NCBI GenBank assembly: GCA_947311845.1
Contig: CAMZMU010000111.1
Span: 21,288,261 to 21,352,260 of the forward strand
Source of the DNA: Poa pratensis
Taxonomy: Eukaryota > Streptophyta > Magnoliopsida > Poales > Poaceae
Direction: 5' to 3'
Length of the DNA stretch: 64,000 nt
Shown here: one piece after another, positions 21,901 to 32,292 of the stretch
Layout: every line of letters starts with the position of its first letter
Position numbering within the stretch: position 1 is the stretch's first letter
Notes under the pieces: generated by a model
The model's database searches: none
What the model was told of the DNA's origin: nothing
Seen by the model: only the letters and a program-made list of their open reading frames with translations
Translations under genes and position numbers: made by a program

Positions 21901-24284
21901 AATACAAATGTATAGATAGACAAATTATTTGGTGCGAAATGTTTATACGCTCTTCTAAAAAAAAATAGCGCACACTAAAGAAGCATTAACAGCATGAACC
22001 TAATTTAAGGCATAGAAACATGAACCTAAAACAAGGGTGGGGTTGTGTGGGTAGGTGAGGGAATGGCCATACTGAAAACTGAAAGCCATAGCATACGATA
22101 TTGATAACCACTCGACTCCAGTTATGCCTTAATGAGTAGTTCTAGTTTCACTGTTGTTATAGACAAAATTTCATGCAACTGCTTGTTCTGATTGCATAGA
22201 TACTTGCAATTCCTGACATGCATTGCATTTCAGAAATAGTCTAAATGGCCCCCTGGACTGGTGATTACCCTTTGGACCTTCAAACCATCTAATGGACCCG
22301 CTGTGTATTGTGTATGTGGTGGGTGTAGAGAAAACTAGGCTGGTGACTCAGCAGAGCGCGACATGTTAGTGCTAACTATGTTTACTTTATCTTCTTTTCC
22401 ACTCATCCCCCTCTGTTTCCTAATGCGTAAAACGATGTATACTTTTCCCTTGTCTTATAATTGGCAATGTAACCCGGTTGGCCGGCTGGCAATTTACAGT
22501 ATTATGGTCTGAACCAAACCAGCATTTCAGCACAGTAGAACAAAGTATAAACTATAAAGGAAGCACCACAAAATTAATAAGAAATTAAGTTAAATCTATA
22601 ATTGTTGCAAACTATTACTACAAATAAAGGCTAAGGTTGCATTTGGTAACAGAGTTTTTTAGAAGTATTTTAAGAATACTGTGGTTTTTGAAAATACCAT
22701 GGCTTTAGCAAAAACTGCAGTTCTGTATACCATGGTATTTAAGATACTGCATGAAGTACGGACCTAAAACTGTAGTATTCGCCGCCTTGGCATGGAAACA
22801 ATGCAGTTCTGGAATACTTTGGTTTAGAAAAAAACACTGCCAAACAGAGCCTAAGTATCAGTGTTATGTAGTTAGAATGTGGCAGACCTGTGCACCCCCA
22901 GGAAGGCAGAACGAGACGATATCCTTGTACTTGAGTGGAAGAGGCCTCTCAGGAGGGTAGGTAAAGAGGACCTAAGGATCAGAAAATAAATCGTAAAAGG
23001 TTTATTCTGGAAAAAGACGAGCTGACAAGAAATAGGAGTTCAGAAGCATGAAGGAAGGCAGCAATATGACCTCCTTTTTTATGTAAAAAATCATATGGCA
23101 GGTGTTACTCATCAGAGTAAAGAACATGAAACAACAGATGAGGTGAGTGGTAACCTGAGGTTCCAAACTTGATACGGCATGAACTTGGTGGTGGTTGTTG
23201 CTAAATATATTTCTTGATTTCTTTGCATCATCGTCATTTCTCCCTAGAGCAATGTTTTCTAACTCCTGGATATCTGCCTGAGGAGGAAGCCCAACAACCA
23301 CTATGCTCTCAAAAATATGTGATGGTTCTTTGATGCACCGATTGCCCTGTTGCAAAAAAAAAGGTATTATGCTCTCAACATTTGCCACGAGTTACCAGCC
23401 CTACCAGTTTCAAAATGCTAGGTCATTTCAAACGGAGCAATCAGCCAAATATTAGCAAGCACCTACACTGCAAACCTATCAAGTACAGTTAAATCGGAAA
23501 ATTAAACTACGCTCTCAACATTTGCCACGAGTTACCAGCCCTACCAGTTTCAAAATGCTAGGCCATTTCAAAAGGAGTCGGCCAAATATTAGCAAACTAA
23601 AAAATTGTGTGTGAAGCTTAAGAAGATACTTTTACTTATTTGTGCAGAAGCTCCAATTTCAGGGTTTCCCCGAGAAAATCGGTAATTCTCTTTAATATAA
23701 AAAATATAAGAGTGCTTCAGAAGATGACAAGCAGGAATATACCAACAGCAGAAAAGCTCTCACAACTCGTGTAAGACCTCCGACCCAAGAAAAACGAGTT
23801 ATACATAATCAGTTTAAAGTAATTTAGCAATAATTGATAAATCACTATCTTGAGGAAACTGAAGTGCCAAATTAAAAAATTCAGTGATAAGACTCCACTG
23901 GTCCCAACCATTTAACTTTCTCTGATATTGTACCCTCATAGGATACATACATTATTGTAGTTGGTGGATAGACAGACATACCAATGACTTGAGCTGGAAC
24001 CTCGACCACTGCCGCTTGTGTGTAGTGAGAATCTCTGGATTGTACGTTGCAGACACTTCCGGTGAATCTGAAAACCCTTTCAGGATTTTCGAAAATTGCT
24101 GCTGCAACTTCCGCATTGGGCTGCCACTCTCTTCTCCAGACGAGTAGACCACAGATGGCCTCGTCGACTGCACAGCGGCGGCTGAAGCAGCAGAAATAAA
24201 TGCTTTCGCAACGTCTTCGGTTGTTTGCATCAGGTGCGACGGGCTGAACTTGAGCCCTTCAGACTCATCGTTCTTGTTCACCAT
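15972..24284 (-). CDS. DENN (AEX-3) domain protein, probable Rab GEF, 18 coding exons
   Basis: Coding exons on the minus strand, in transcript order: 24284-23982, 23346-23155, 22971-22888, 21898-21839, 21606-21562, 21493-21294, 20613-20056, 19573-19447, 19364-19167, 19024-18920, 18252-18190, 17840-17766, 17666-17616, 17457-17380, 17115-16981, 16683-16576, 16319-16254 and 16040-15972. All junctions are GT-AG and phases agree, giving 838 residues with no internal stop. Residues about 110-235 are the uDENN part (IFESIVVVGLPPQ, LFTYPPERPLPLKYKDIVSF). About 295-520 is a long acidic, Ser-rich insertion. About 524-690 is the cDENN core (ALLEKQIVIVCSNL, MIPLIRPYQWQSLLIPVLPN, DAPVPYIVG). About 714-838 is the dDENN tail. 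DENN proteins typically activate Rab GTPases in membrane traffic. It resembles the single plant DENN (AEX-3) class known from Arabidopsis. The start is the first ATG after a probable 5'-UTR acceptor (AATTAG|GATGG). Confidence 0.93.
16111..16210. repeat. Short perfect inverted repeat in last DENN intron
   Basis: GTGCCATAATTGGA at 16111-16124 and its exact complement at 16197-16210 bracket 72 bp. It lies within the 16041-16253 intron. It could be a MITE remnant or a fold in the intron RNA. Confidence 0.6.
18340..18508. mobile_element. Stowaway MITE (Tc1/mariner type) in DENN intron
   Basis: The termini CTCCCTCCGATCCATATTAA and its complement are flanked by TA on both sides (18338-18339 and 18509-18510), the mariner-type target duplication. 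The element is 169 bp. A block of about 45 bp (ATGCATCCGTATCTAGA, then TTGAGTCCATTAATATG) is duplicated inside it. It lies between the exons ending at 18920 and starting at 18252. Confidence 0.93.
19602..19870. repeat. Tandem duplication (offset about 144 bp) in DENN intron
   Basis: AATCTAATCAGGGGCTGATG occurs at 19602 and again at 19746, and similarity continues through ATGAAGTTTGAAA, CACAATGTG and CGACAGTTAAT. Copies have diverged by substitutions and small indels. It lies between exons 20056 and 19573. Confidence 0.75.
22635..22851. mobile_element. Tourist-like MITE in DENN intron
   Basis: A 217-bp insert with imperfect inverted ends (GGTTGCATTTGGTAACAGAG against GGCTCTGTTTGGCAGTG) is flanked by TAA at 22632-22634 and 22852-22854, consistent with PIF/Harbinger-derived Tourist elements. 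It lies upstream, on the plus strand, of the exon at 22888-22971. Confidence 0.7.
23371..23605. repeat. Tandem duplication (offset 140 bp) in DENN intron
   Basis: GCTCTCAACATTTGCCACGA occurs at 23371 and 23511. The two copies stay nearly identical for about 90 bp (through CAAAATGCTAGG and GCCAAATATTAGCAA). It lies beside the 3' splice site of the exon beginning at 23346, but the acceptor itself is outside the duplicated block. Confidence 0.8.
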
Positions 24285-24285
24285 C

Positions 24286-25410
24286 CTAATTGCCTGTTAC
24301 TCATGCAAGTAAGGAGATAATCATTTCATTAGTGTGATCGAGAACACGCATCCAGCCATACAGCATCAGTAAATAAGAATTATGTGATGGAAGCTGTCAT
24401 AATCACATTGGGTTTAGCATCTTTTAGATAACTGGATGTTTGGCTATCTTTAATATTATATATTTGCCACGCTCACAGATGAGAGATGATATGAAAGGTA
24501 TCCCCGCAAAAAATAAATATGAGTGTAAGGTGAGAGGACAACAATTGGATAACATAACTTGTCTACATTTCATGCCCAGACAAGTAGTAAACTAAGTCCT
24601 TTCCCGTCATCCTGAAACTAAGCACAAAACTCAGAGTCCCATAGTGAGTACTGGCTAGCAAAACGTGAGCATTCCAGGAAGAAAAACATGATCCAGTTGT
24701 AGAATCTATCCAACAAGTAAACCATGTTGTCAGCTCTGAATCGCCAAAATTCAACTGGGACTGAACCTATCACCCCACCACAGTAGAGTTTTTTCAATCC
24801 TAAAAGCACTTAAATTGGTGACACCTACCTGGTACGGGGCAATGAATCAGCTTGTATCTCACTCAAACATCCAGCCAGAAAGCCACCCAATAACTAACTG
24901 TGTACTTTACATAACTAATAACTAAAAGGCGCTCCACTGAGTTAGCAACGCACTTTTCCGGTGGTACCAATCACCTAGAGCATATGGTGGAATCTGAGAA
25001 GCAACGTCGAATCAAACAAAATCACATAATCCGATACTACTATTATTGATTCTTGAGTTTTTTTTAAGGGCTACTATCGATCTCTGTATCTATCCTGAAG
25101 TGTTCTGGACTAGATATACTAGACCAAAATTTCGCAGGACCAACCGCTCGATCTCTGAGTTTGACCTGGGGGCACTCGGCCAAAATTGACAGCGTTTGAC
25201 CACTCCAAACACCTCCCCCCACGGCGCAAGCAAAAACGCAGTCGCGGCGCATAGACGTTAGTGGGGATTGGACACTAGCACCAGATAGATGCTTCAAGAA
25301 ACTGGCAGCAGAAGCGCAGTCCCCCCTCCTCACGATCGACGAAACGCCCGAAAAGAAAAAGATCCGCAGAGAAGATTAAGGGGAGGGGGGAATCCGTCGA
25401 GCCGGCTCAC
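24286..25410 (-). other. 5'-UTR intron of the DENN gene
   Basis: A good donor (CCCAG|GTGAGC at 25411/25410) and an acceptor (AATTAG|G at 24286/24285) bracket a 1.1-kb non-coding stretch just before the start codon. The splice is inferred from signals only. Confidence 0.6.
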
Positions 25411-25800
25411 CTGGGCTGCTGTGGCGCCGCGGCGACGGCGGGGAGTCTGGAGTGGGCTTCGTCTCCGCCGCGCTCGCTGATCCCCCTTGTTCCTCTGTGT
25501 GCGCCGCCGCCAGAATGGACCCCGGATGGCTGGCTGGGCTGGTCTTCCTCGCCTCGCCTCGCCTGGTTAAGTGGCGTGATCTGGGTTCGGGTTTTGGGCA
25601 GGCACCAGATTTCGAAAGGCAGCGAGCTTGTCGTGCGCGACTCGGGCTCTCCTCTCGCTGCTTGTGGGCCCGTGACGCGGGGTGGCGGCGTGTCGGGCCG
25701 GTTGACCTTGGCCGCGTGCGTGTGCTGTGCCTGTGCGCCCGGCTGCCGCCACGTCATCGCTTGGGCCGTGGACGGCTCTGGGCGGAGCCAGCGCTGCAGA
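25411..25800 (-). promoter_or_regulatory. GC-rich 5'-UTR exon and promoter region of the DENN gene
   Basis: A GC-rich island (roughly 25400-25800) sits at the 5' end of the gene, ending at the splice donor at 25411. No clear TATA box was seen, which fits a broadly expressed housekeeping-type promoter. The transcription start cannot be placed. Confidence 0.45.
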
Positions 25801-28610
25801 CGCCGAGAAGAGCTCTTTCTTTTTCTAGCTTCTTTTCGCCAACAAACCGTATTCCAAATATAATACACCATGATTGGTTCCCAGCTTTTTCGTGTGTGTG
25901 TAGAAAATACTCGTGGTTAGGACGTGTCCGAACGGAGGACGAGATTATGATTAGCGATCGAGTTTCCTTTTTCTTTTCCAGTCGACAGAGAGAGAGACTT
26001 TTCTACTGTATGATATAAATCGATAATGCTGATGCTGGCAAAGCGAGTCGTTATCTGTCTCCTTCCTAGCTGTACTACCATCAGGCGGGCCCCGCGTGTG
26101 TCTCTGATCTCTGATAGCTACTCCAGGAGTACGTCGTGGATATGCTCCAGCCTCCAGGACGCACCCCTGATCGGCTTCTTGCTATCCTCCGCAGCAAACT
26201 CTCTTTTATCTTCTTTATCGATTTTTCTTAATCATTTCTTCCTTTCTTCTTCCGTTGAAAATTTCGTGCGAGTTTGGCATGACAAGGATCACGGGGTTTA
26301 CGTTGGTACTCACTCCAGTTGATTCCGGTCCACGAAAGCTAGACCGAGTGAAGAAGAGTTTAGAGCGACATGGATTGCTCGAGCGAAGAAGATATTATCC
26401 GCGTAGACCGATTCCGGTGAATTTAAGCCGATGAGGTCATAATAAAGAGACAACGAAAACCACCACGAACTGTTCTAGTAACTGCTTTGACTGCTGCGTG
26501 CCGTGACTTCAGCATTATTGATTTCTCCGGCGAGTAGATCGATCGGGTCTGGGGCTGCGCCTTAAAATAGGATCCGTGAATCTTACGGCGGCTCTTTGCA
26601 CGAAAGGGAAGCAACAAGTACGGCCGGCGGGTACGAAAGCTTGCTGCGTCGTATCAAAGGCACCACTCTGCTCAAGATCAGCTGGCTGCTGACATTTCTA
26701 GCCAGTACTCCTCCGATAGTTCATCGATCTGCAGAAGATCGTGGGCGGCGTGGACGACGGCGACGGCAAGTGCAGACTGCCGAGTAGGACGCGGCTCTCC
26801 CTTTCGCCGTCGTCATCGGGATCTTTCGTTACATTATCGGGATTATTCTTCAGTGGGAGGCGACGTTCCCGTCGACAGCGAGGCGTCTGTGGTGACTTCG
26901 TCAATCTCAAGACCTGACCGCCGGCTCAGTCTTTCGGAGGTGCTCATAGGGTAGAGTATGCGTGCGTGCGTGCGTTCATAGGGATGAGTGTGTGCACGTG
27001 TATGTGAGCGTCTGCGTTGTACTGTGTTTCGCAAAAAAAAAAACTACTTCCGTCAGATTTTACCGTGAAAGTGTTAGATGGTGGTAGCTGCTCATAACGT
27101 GCCGTGTGAGTGTGAGGCTGTGAGCTTTGGTTTGGAGTCATTATTTTTCTACGGGAAGCTTGCACACGCAGACCTTGATGAATGATGATGATTGATGACT
27201 CGCGGTTGCCGATCGTGATGGTCACACTTGACACGAACCGTCATACACATGACTACATGAGCAGACTGCCCGGATATGAGGCAATCTGTCAGTGCATGAA
27301 CGATCTGTCGAGGAAGAGGTGTTTATCACCAGAATTTCTGTCGACACGCGGCAAAGCTGCATGTACTCCATATAAAACTGTACAGCCAGCACATCACATA
27401 ACAAAGCAAAAGCAGGACTTAATTAATTCGTCCTTGTGTTGTTCCCTTGGTCGATTCAGGCCGGGTTCAACGTCAACCTGCTGAGGGACCCTAACGATGA
27501 ACGCTTGCATTGTTAACTTGTTACAGTAGGTGAGTCGTTTGATTGTCATCGACAGGTGACTTGGTGGATGGTTCGATTGGCCTAGCAATATTTTTCAACT
27601 ATGACATTGGGCAAAATTTGTATGTTAGCTACAACACCAACTTTTTTCTCACTAACTATGGTGCTACATCAACATATTTCCTATGAAATCGCGTTAAGAG
27701 TCAGGGTGAGTTAAGAGATTACCATTGACAACACCATTCAGTAACTATTCGGCACAATTTTCCGTACTTTAAAAACTAGTATATACTTATCCGCTACTTC
27801 GGTTTTTAGTGTTGATGTACCTTGGTTTTTATAGCGCATGCCTGCACCGCAAAGTACATGCACGCTGCATTGTACACTTACCTACACTGCAAAGTAATCC
27901 GTGTCTTTTGCATCGTGTACTCAGTATTTTTCGTGCAACCTATGTACTTTCATGCATTGTACTCTGGGAATTGTATTCCTTGGTCTTTGCATACTTGCAC
28001 TCAGTTCTTATACTCCGTGTACTTTGGGCAATGCGCTTCATGTACTCCATGAGAGTATATGCTTCGTGATGTGTACTTCGTATAAATTGAAAAACGGATC
28101 ATAAATAGGAGTAGAATGGTAGACGCTTTGTGTGCCACAAGTATCAAGCACGGAAACATCTTGTGTTGCAATACTAGAACTTTTGTAAAGGTTGATTTCT
28201 ACGAGAAAGGCATTTCGGCTTCCAGGGTCACATGATTCTACCCGAATAAGAAAATTTTAAAAGTGAACATTTCAAAAATTCTGAAAAAAATTGGTGAATA
28301 AATATACTAAGGTTCAAAACACATGTCAAGCTTCGTGAAAAAATGACATGTGTAATGCTATTTGGGAAAAAAATCCAATGCTATAAAAATAATTTCGAAA
28401 TCTCATTTCGGCCACTGAATTCTTTTTTTGCCCAGAATATCCAAATGTCACTTCACCACAAAGTTTGGCACGTATATAGAGAACTTGTATATGTTTTTCC
28501 TCAATTTTATTCTTGTATTTTGAAACGTTATATTCTTTTGATTTGTGTAGTCAGGCAGAAGCATAAAAGCTCAGGAGACTGCTTGTACCGTATATTAAGC
28601 GCGAAAACCT
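25801..28610. other. Intergenic spacer, possible retroposon tail at 26590-27041
   Basis: No supported gene. A GC-rich stretch from about 26590 ends in a T/G-rich tail (GTGCGTGCGTGCGTTCATAG) and an A-run at 27031-27041, resembling the 3' end of a plus-strand LINE or SINE. No target duplication was found. The block 27810-28110 is AT-rich and enriched in TGTACT-like words but forms no clear array. Confidence 0.35.
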
Positions 28611-28997
28611 AAAATGGGGACCATGTAGCCTGTTTTTTCAAAAAAATAGTAATCAACATTTCTGAGTTTCCAAAAATCACGAACAAATTCCCAGATGTAG
28701 ATATTGTCGAGATCTACACATGTGCAAATTGTCAACTCCAAATTTGTTATATTTTGGGCTGCACAAAAAAGACAAATAGGTAGATCTGGGTGGTGAACAA
28801 TACAATTTCAAAATTTTGAAAATTTCCCCATTTGTCTTTTTTTGTGAAGTCGAAATTTCAATATAAAATTTTGCACGCTTGTAAATATCGACACTATTTA
28901 CATCTGTTTTTTTCCGCGATTTTTGAAAACTAAAAAAATGTCATTTTAGATATTTTTTTTCCAAAAAACGGGCTCCATGTAGACCGGGTTCCATTTG
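28611..28997. mobile_element. Foldback MITE-like element with ends of about 130 bp
   Basis: The left half (from GGGGACCATGTAGCC) and the right half read inward (from GGTCTACATGGAGCCCG) are homologous inverted repeats. They share CGTTTTTT or TGTTTTTT, then CAAAAATC, CAGATGTA, TGTCGA and TGCAAA in order. Divergence is appreciable. No coding capacity. Exact ends and target duplication are not resolved. Confidence 0.6.
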
Positions 28998-29324
28998 TCC
29001 ACTCTCATATTAAGCGCTGTTTTTTCTTTTCTCTCGTAGCTTCGGGCCAGGTTCAAGGTCTACCTGTGCCTACCTAGTTCTGCAGTAAGGTCCACGGCTG
29101 CACACTGCGCAAAGCCCAGGTTCTCTTGATGTTTGGAAAACCAGGTGGCAGCAATATCAGCCCATCACGAACGGGACTACGGGAGTGTACCGAATGCACT
29201 GCACGGCGGCATTGACAACCCACCAACCAAAAGATGCCCTCGTGATCCCAGCCCACGCCGTGTTGCATCGGATGGCTTAAAAGGTGGGCTTCGGGTTTGC
29301 TAGGCTCTGTCTGTGTTCTTAAAT

Positions 29325-29338
29325 AAAAGTTTCAGCTT
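29325..29338. repeat. Retroposon target-site duplication, left copy
   Basis: AAAAGTTTCAGCTT, repeated exactly at 30347-30360 after the A-tail. Confidence 0.88.
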
Positions 29339-30346
29339 TCCCTCAGCAGAGACCAGAAACAACCGACCCACTCGTTCCCCTCCTTATCTCTACAGTACAG
29401 ACAGGCGAAAGGGAGGCGACCGTCGTTTCCTCGTTCTCCGCCGCCGGAATCGGTGGTTCCCCTTCCCTCCTCTCGTCGCTCCGGCGGCGGGAGGGTGGGG
29501 GAACCGCGGATCTCCTGGTTAGGCGTGTGAATAGTAGGCGTAGGTTTTCTGCCGGCGGCGCTGTGGGGGTGGAGGCGGCGTCGGAGAGAATAATGGTTCT
29601 CGTGCGTCGTCCCCTCTACGCCGGCGTTCCTCGGGCTTTGGCGTGACGCTCGGAGCTTTTGGTGCTCCCAGATCCTCGGATCTGTGGAGTTCTTGCTGCC
29701 CCCGAGCGGATGGCATGGCGACGCCGCTGTTCGCTCTTGGTGGGCTCTTTGTCCCTCCTCTCCGTCGTCGTCGGGCCTTCGTCTCCATCTGCGGCGGCTC
29801 TGGGAGAGGGTGGTGGTCTATCTGGGTGAGTTCCTCTGTTTCTTTCTCTGGCTGGCCGAGGTGGCAAAGGGAGAAGGTGGTGGAGGTGCTCGATCCGGTA
29901 TTGGATGGCGTGGTGGTGGTGGTGGTTCTCTGCGACGTCTCTGCTCCGGCCGGCCGTGGCGGCGAGGGGAGTGGTCGTCTGGAGAGCGGGCGAGCTGGGC
30001 GGCTGGCCTGGCCGATGCGGAAACGGCGGGAAGATGGGTTGTTCGTGGGAGCAAGTGCTACGGCTGTGTTCGTTCAGCGACCTGGGTGTCCGTCGCGTCG
30101 CGGCGGCCGGTTCTGCAGCCTGCTACAATGATGGAGGTGCTTGCTCTCCCGGGTGTGGAGGTACGGCGTCTCCGGCGGAGGCTAGGTTTTGGGGTGTGGG
30201 TTGGATCCGTCTGTGCTTCTTCCGGGTTTTCGGGGTGTTTAGTGCAAATTTTCTGGGTCTTGTTGTAATTTTTGGTTACCCCTGGACCTGGTTGTAATTT
30301 GTACTCAGCTTCCTAATATAAGTACGTGTCAGATCCTGTTCAAAAA
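29339..30346 (+). mobile_element. Polyadenylated non-LTR retroposon of about 1 kb, protein unrecognised
   Basis: A block of about 1008 bp starts GC-rich (CTCCGCCGCCGGAATCGG) and ends AT-rich (ATTTGTACTCAGCTTCCTAA, then an A-run at 30342-30350). It is flanked by a perfect 14-bp duplication. This is the signature of LINE-machinery retrotransposition. No reverse transcriptase is present. Several overlapping plus-strand frames exist, but none has a known domain. It may be an internally deleted LINE (5' UTR joined to the 3' end), a non-autonomous family, or a processed copy of a host transcript. Confidence 0.75.
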
Positions 30347-30360
30347 AAAAGTTTCAGCTT

Positions 30361-30711
30361 AACAAAATGAAAAAAGAGAGACCTGCGTGTCCACCTAGCC
30401 ATGTCCAACCGGAGTGCTACTCTCTCATCCCATCTCGCACAGACGTACCGTCCACCGGTTGCCATGTTTGTGCAAAAAACATCGTGGTGGAGTACTGCAC
30501 GAGCAGCGTGGGCTCTGTAGTTTGATAGAACTACGAAAATTCGCGCGGCGACATGCCGCGCCCGTGTGGCGACAGAATTTCAACCTATATATGACACTTT
30601 GTTAGAGATATGGGAAAATCAAGCCCAATATGTTAGCACCTACTCTTATTGCATACTAATAATTGAAAGGAGAAGGTGGTAATATATGTGCAGTGATCAG
30701 ACATAGATATT
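30361..30711. other. Short unique flank
   Basis: About 350 bp between the retroposon and the LTR element. No gene seen. It ends in the 5-bp duplication ATATT (30707-30711). Confidence 0.5.
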
Positions 30712-32279
30712 TGATGGCTACATGTTGGTGAACCCCAAGAGGAAGGTTATGATGTAGACAGCAGAAGTTTTCCCTTGAATAATCTACCCAAGGTTTATCA
30801 ACCAGTAGGACTTGACGATCTATCGGAAGGTTGTTGATGTTGACTCCCCCTGGCGCTAGGGAGCTTGCACCAACGTGGAATCTGCACAGACACAAACCAG
30901 AACTTTGCCCAACACGAAACAGAGAGGTTGTCAATCTCTCGGTCTTGCAGAAACAAAGAGTTAAACGTATGGTGTGGAAAACAGCAGGAAAACAGCAAGT
31001 AACAGGAAACAGATGATTGCAGCAGGTTGTGTAAACAGTATGAGGAAATTGGACCAGGGTCCACAGTTCACTAGTGGTGTCTCTCTCAGAACAGATAACT
31101 AGCATGTTGGGTAAACAAATTACAGCTGGGCAATTGACAAATAGAGAGGGCATAACAATGCAATACATGCCAAGATGTCTACTATGAAATCTAGTTGGGC
31201 ATTACAACAAAGTACATAGACCGTTATTCCAACACATCTATGCCTAAATAATCCACCTTCAAGGCAGCATCCGCATCCTATTCAGTATTAAGTTGCTAAC
31301 AACAGATTATTGCATGAAGTAAAGTGTGTAATGTAATCAATACAAGTGCCCTTGGACACTGCACCAATGTTTTATCCCTAGTAGCAACAGCACATCTACC
31401 ATCTTAGACCTTTCTGTCACTGATCCAGATATCTAGAGACTGAACCCACTATCGAGCATAAATACCCCCTCTTGGAGTCACAAGCATCTACTTGGCCAAA
31501 GCATCTACTAGCAACGGAGAGCATGCAAGATCAAGAGCACATAGATAAACAACTTGAATAAACATGGTATCAATATTCATCGGATCCCAGCAAACACAAC
31601 ATCTAGCATTACAATAAGATGATCTTGATCATGTTAGGCAGCTCACAAGATCTAAACATGGAGGCACAAGGTAGAGAGACAACCATCTAGCTACTGCTAT
31701 GGACCCGTAGTCCAGGGGTGGACTACTCACGCATCACTCCGGAGGCAGGCATGGTGATGTAGAGCCCTCCGGTGATGATCTCCCCTCCGGCAGGGTGCCG
31801 GGAAGAGCTTCAGAACTCCTCCGATCTGAGATTGACGATGACGGCCGCGACGGAACTTTTCGTGGAATATGATCGACCGTAATAGGGTTTTCGCGTCGCG
31901 GAGAATATATAGGCGAAGAGGCGGCGTCGGTGGCCGAGGGGGGCCACCACGCCATAGGGGGGCGCGGGCCCACCCTGGGCCGCGCCCTAGTGTGGCGTGG
32001 CCCCCTGGTGGGTCTGCTCCGACTCCCCTTTGGACTCCGTGATCTCCTCGTGATATTATTGACGATGTCTTTTGTTTCGTCCAATTCCGAGAATATTTCC
32101 TTAATAGATTTTCTGAAACCAAAAACAGCAGAAAACAGGGAACTGGCACTGTGGCATCTTGTTAATAGGTTAGTCCCAGAAAATGCATAAAAATGATATA
32201 AGTGTAACCAAAACATGTAGCAATTGATATAATAACAGCATGGAACATCAAAAATTATAGATACGTTTGAGACGTATCA
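30712..32279 (-). repeat. 3' LTR (element in minus orientation)
   Basis: Nearly identical to 35815-37384. I count only about 3-4 substitutions and about 5 one-base indels by eye. Next to it, at 32280-32292 on the minus strand, is the purine-rich AGCTTGGGGATGCT, the probable polypurine tract. Confidence 0.93.
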
Positions 32280-32292
32280 AGCATCCCCAAGC

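Noticed and set aside
23720..23776. Possible extra DENN exon (SYTSCESFSAVG)
   Set aside because: The flanking exons join in phase without it, and including it with the available splice sites creates a stop.
31727..32216. Overlapping open frames inside the LTRs (repeated at 36831-37356)
   Set aside because: Duplicated because they are LTR sequence. Pro/Arg-rich, with no gag or pol similarity.
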